63,929 nucleotides of DNA from a bacterium (GTDB lineage Bacteria > CSSED10-310 > JAFGSJ01), in NCBI GenBank assembly GCA_016934675.1, contig JAFGSJ010000001.1, positions 1 through 63,929 of the forward strand, in the 5' to 3' direction. The stretch's first letter is position 1; each line of letters starts with the position of its first letter. Made by a program: the position numbers and the translations under genes. Positions 63,840 through 63,929 of the stretch are shown here, piece by piece. Below the pieces are notes generated by a model that had not been told where the DNA came from, did no database searches, and saw only the letters and a list, made by a program, of their open reading frames with translations.

Positions 63840-63929
63840 GGGGCTGTCGATTTAATGCTGTCCAGCGCGGCGGGGGAGCCGGGGGTGGAATTCTCGAAAC
63901 TGTAACTATCTGAATTTATTGATTTTAAC
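63838..63929 (+). repeat. Second copy of the 60408-60500 segment, with partial palindromic repeat copy 4
   Basis: From aagggg at 63838 to the window end the sequence tracks that at 60408-60500 (ctgtcgattt.atgctgtcc, then gggggtggaatt, then tgtaactatctga). The inverted palindromic repeat inside it starts near 63857 and continues past the window edge. Confidence 0.75.

Larger units (their letters stand above)
63515..63929. other. Repeat-rich region downstream of tRNA-Lys
   Basis: The region contains a hairpin just after the tRNA (catccttcg/cgaaggatg, about 63513-63550), two 63-bp direct repeats and a partial palindromic repeat at the window edge. Frames starting at 63507 are made of repeat sequence and I do not regard them as genes. 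Confidence 0.5.

Overview
The window reads as a chromosome segment of a Gram-negative, probably anaerobic bacterium whose genome is full of short repeats. The Gram-negative call rests on type IV pilus assembly genes with a PilY1 homologue, a TonB-like protein, a lipobox lipoprotein and an LpxL-like acyltransferase. The anaerobic call rests on hybrid cluster protein, NifU/NifS/NifX-type genes, corrinoid methyl-transfer proteins, B12-type radical SAM enzymes and a phosphofructokinase with the PPi-dependent signature. Thr-Pro linkers and many GT-C-like membrane proteins suggest an uncultured phylum; I cannot name it from sequence alone.

Layout. 1-11 kb: the end of a TPR protein, an M55 peptidase, PPi-type phosphofructokinase, a tightly coupled minus-strand operon of four surface or glycan-related proteins, a pentapeptide-repeat protein and another GT-C-like protein. 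11-18 kb: an anti-sigma-antagonist gene with a decayed phosphatase partner, a lipoprotein esterase, a B12-binding radical SAM enzyme followed by an acyltransferase, a truncated radical SAM remnant, adenylate kinase and a TonB-like protein. 18.1-22.2 kb: a patchwork accessory block. It holds a GC-rich oxidoreductase and glycosyltransferase pair with a fragment of a FIST gene, an inverted pair of complex hairpin elements and a YitT gene, separated by four copies of a short repeat. 22.4-33.9 kb: a TldD/TldE pair, membrane proteins (one a pseudogene), a fused MFS-like/spermidine-synthase-like protein and a two-component system.

33.9-42.1 kb: an eleven-gene minus-strand operon coupling Fe-S or metallocofactor assembly (NifX-like, ferredoxin, NifU, NifS, DUF89, radical SAM, MBL fold) to an ECF-type importer and a methyltransferase. 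A sigma54 activator with a Cys-rich PAS domain is divergently transcribed beside it, followed by hcp and an OsmC protein. This is the best candidate for an undescribed system. 45.9-50.4 kb: a split methionine-synthase-like set (corrinoid protein, homocysteine methyltransferase, reactivation domain, MtaA-like methyltransferase) downstream of serC. 50.6-55 kb: a DUF533 protein, prfB with a programmed frameshift, and a kinase-like PEGA protein with a degenerate catalytic loop. 55-63.3 kb: pilus genes split into two divergent groups around about 1.2 kb of palindromic and tandem repeats. A strong terminator, tRNA-Lys(CTT) and more repeats close the window.

Most calls come from motifs and gene context read by eye. 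Domain boundaries are approximate, and no similarity search was possible.
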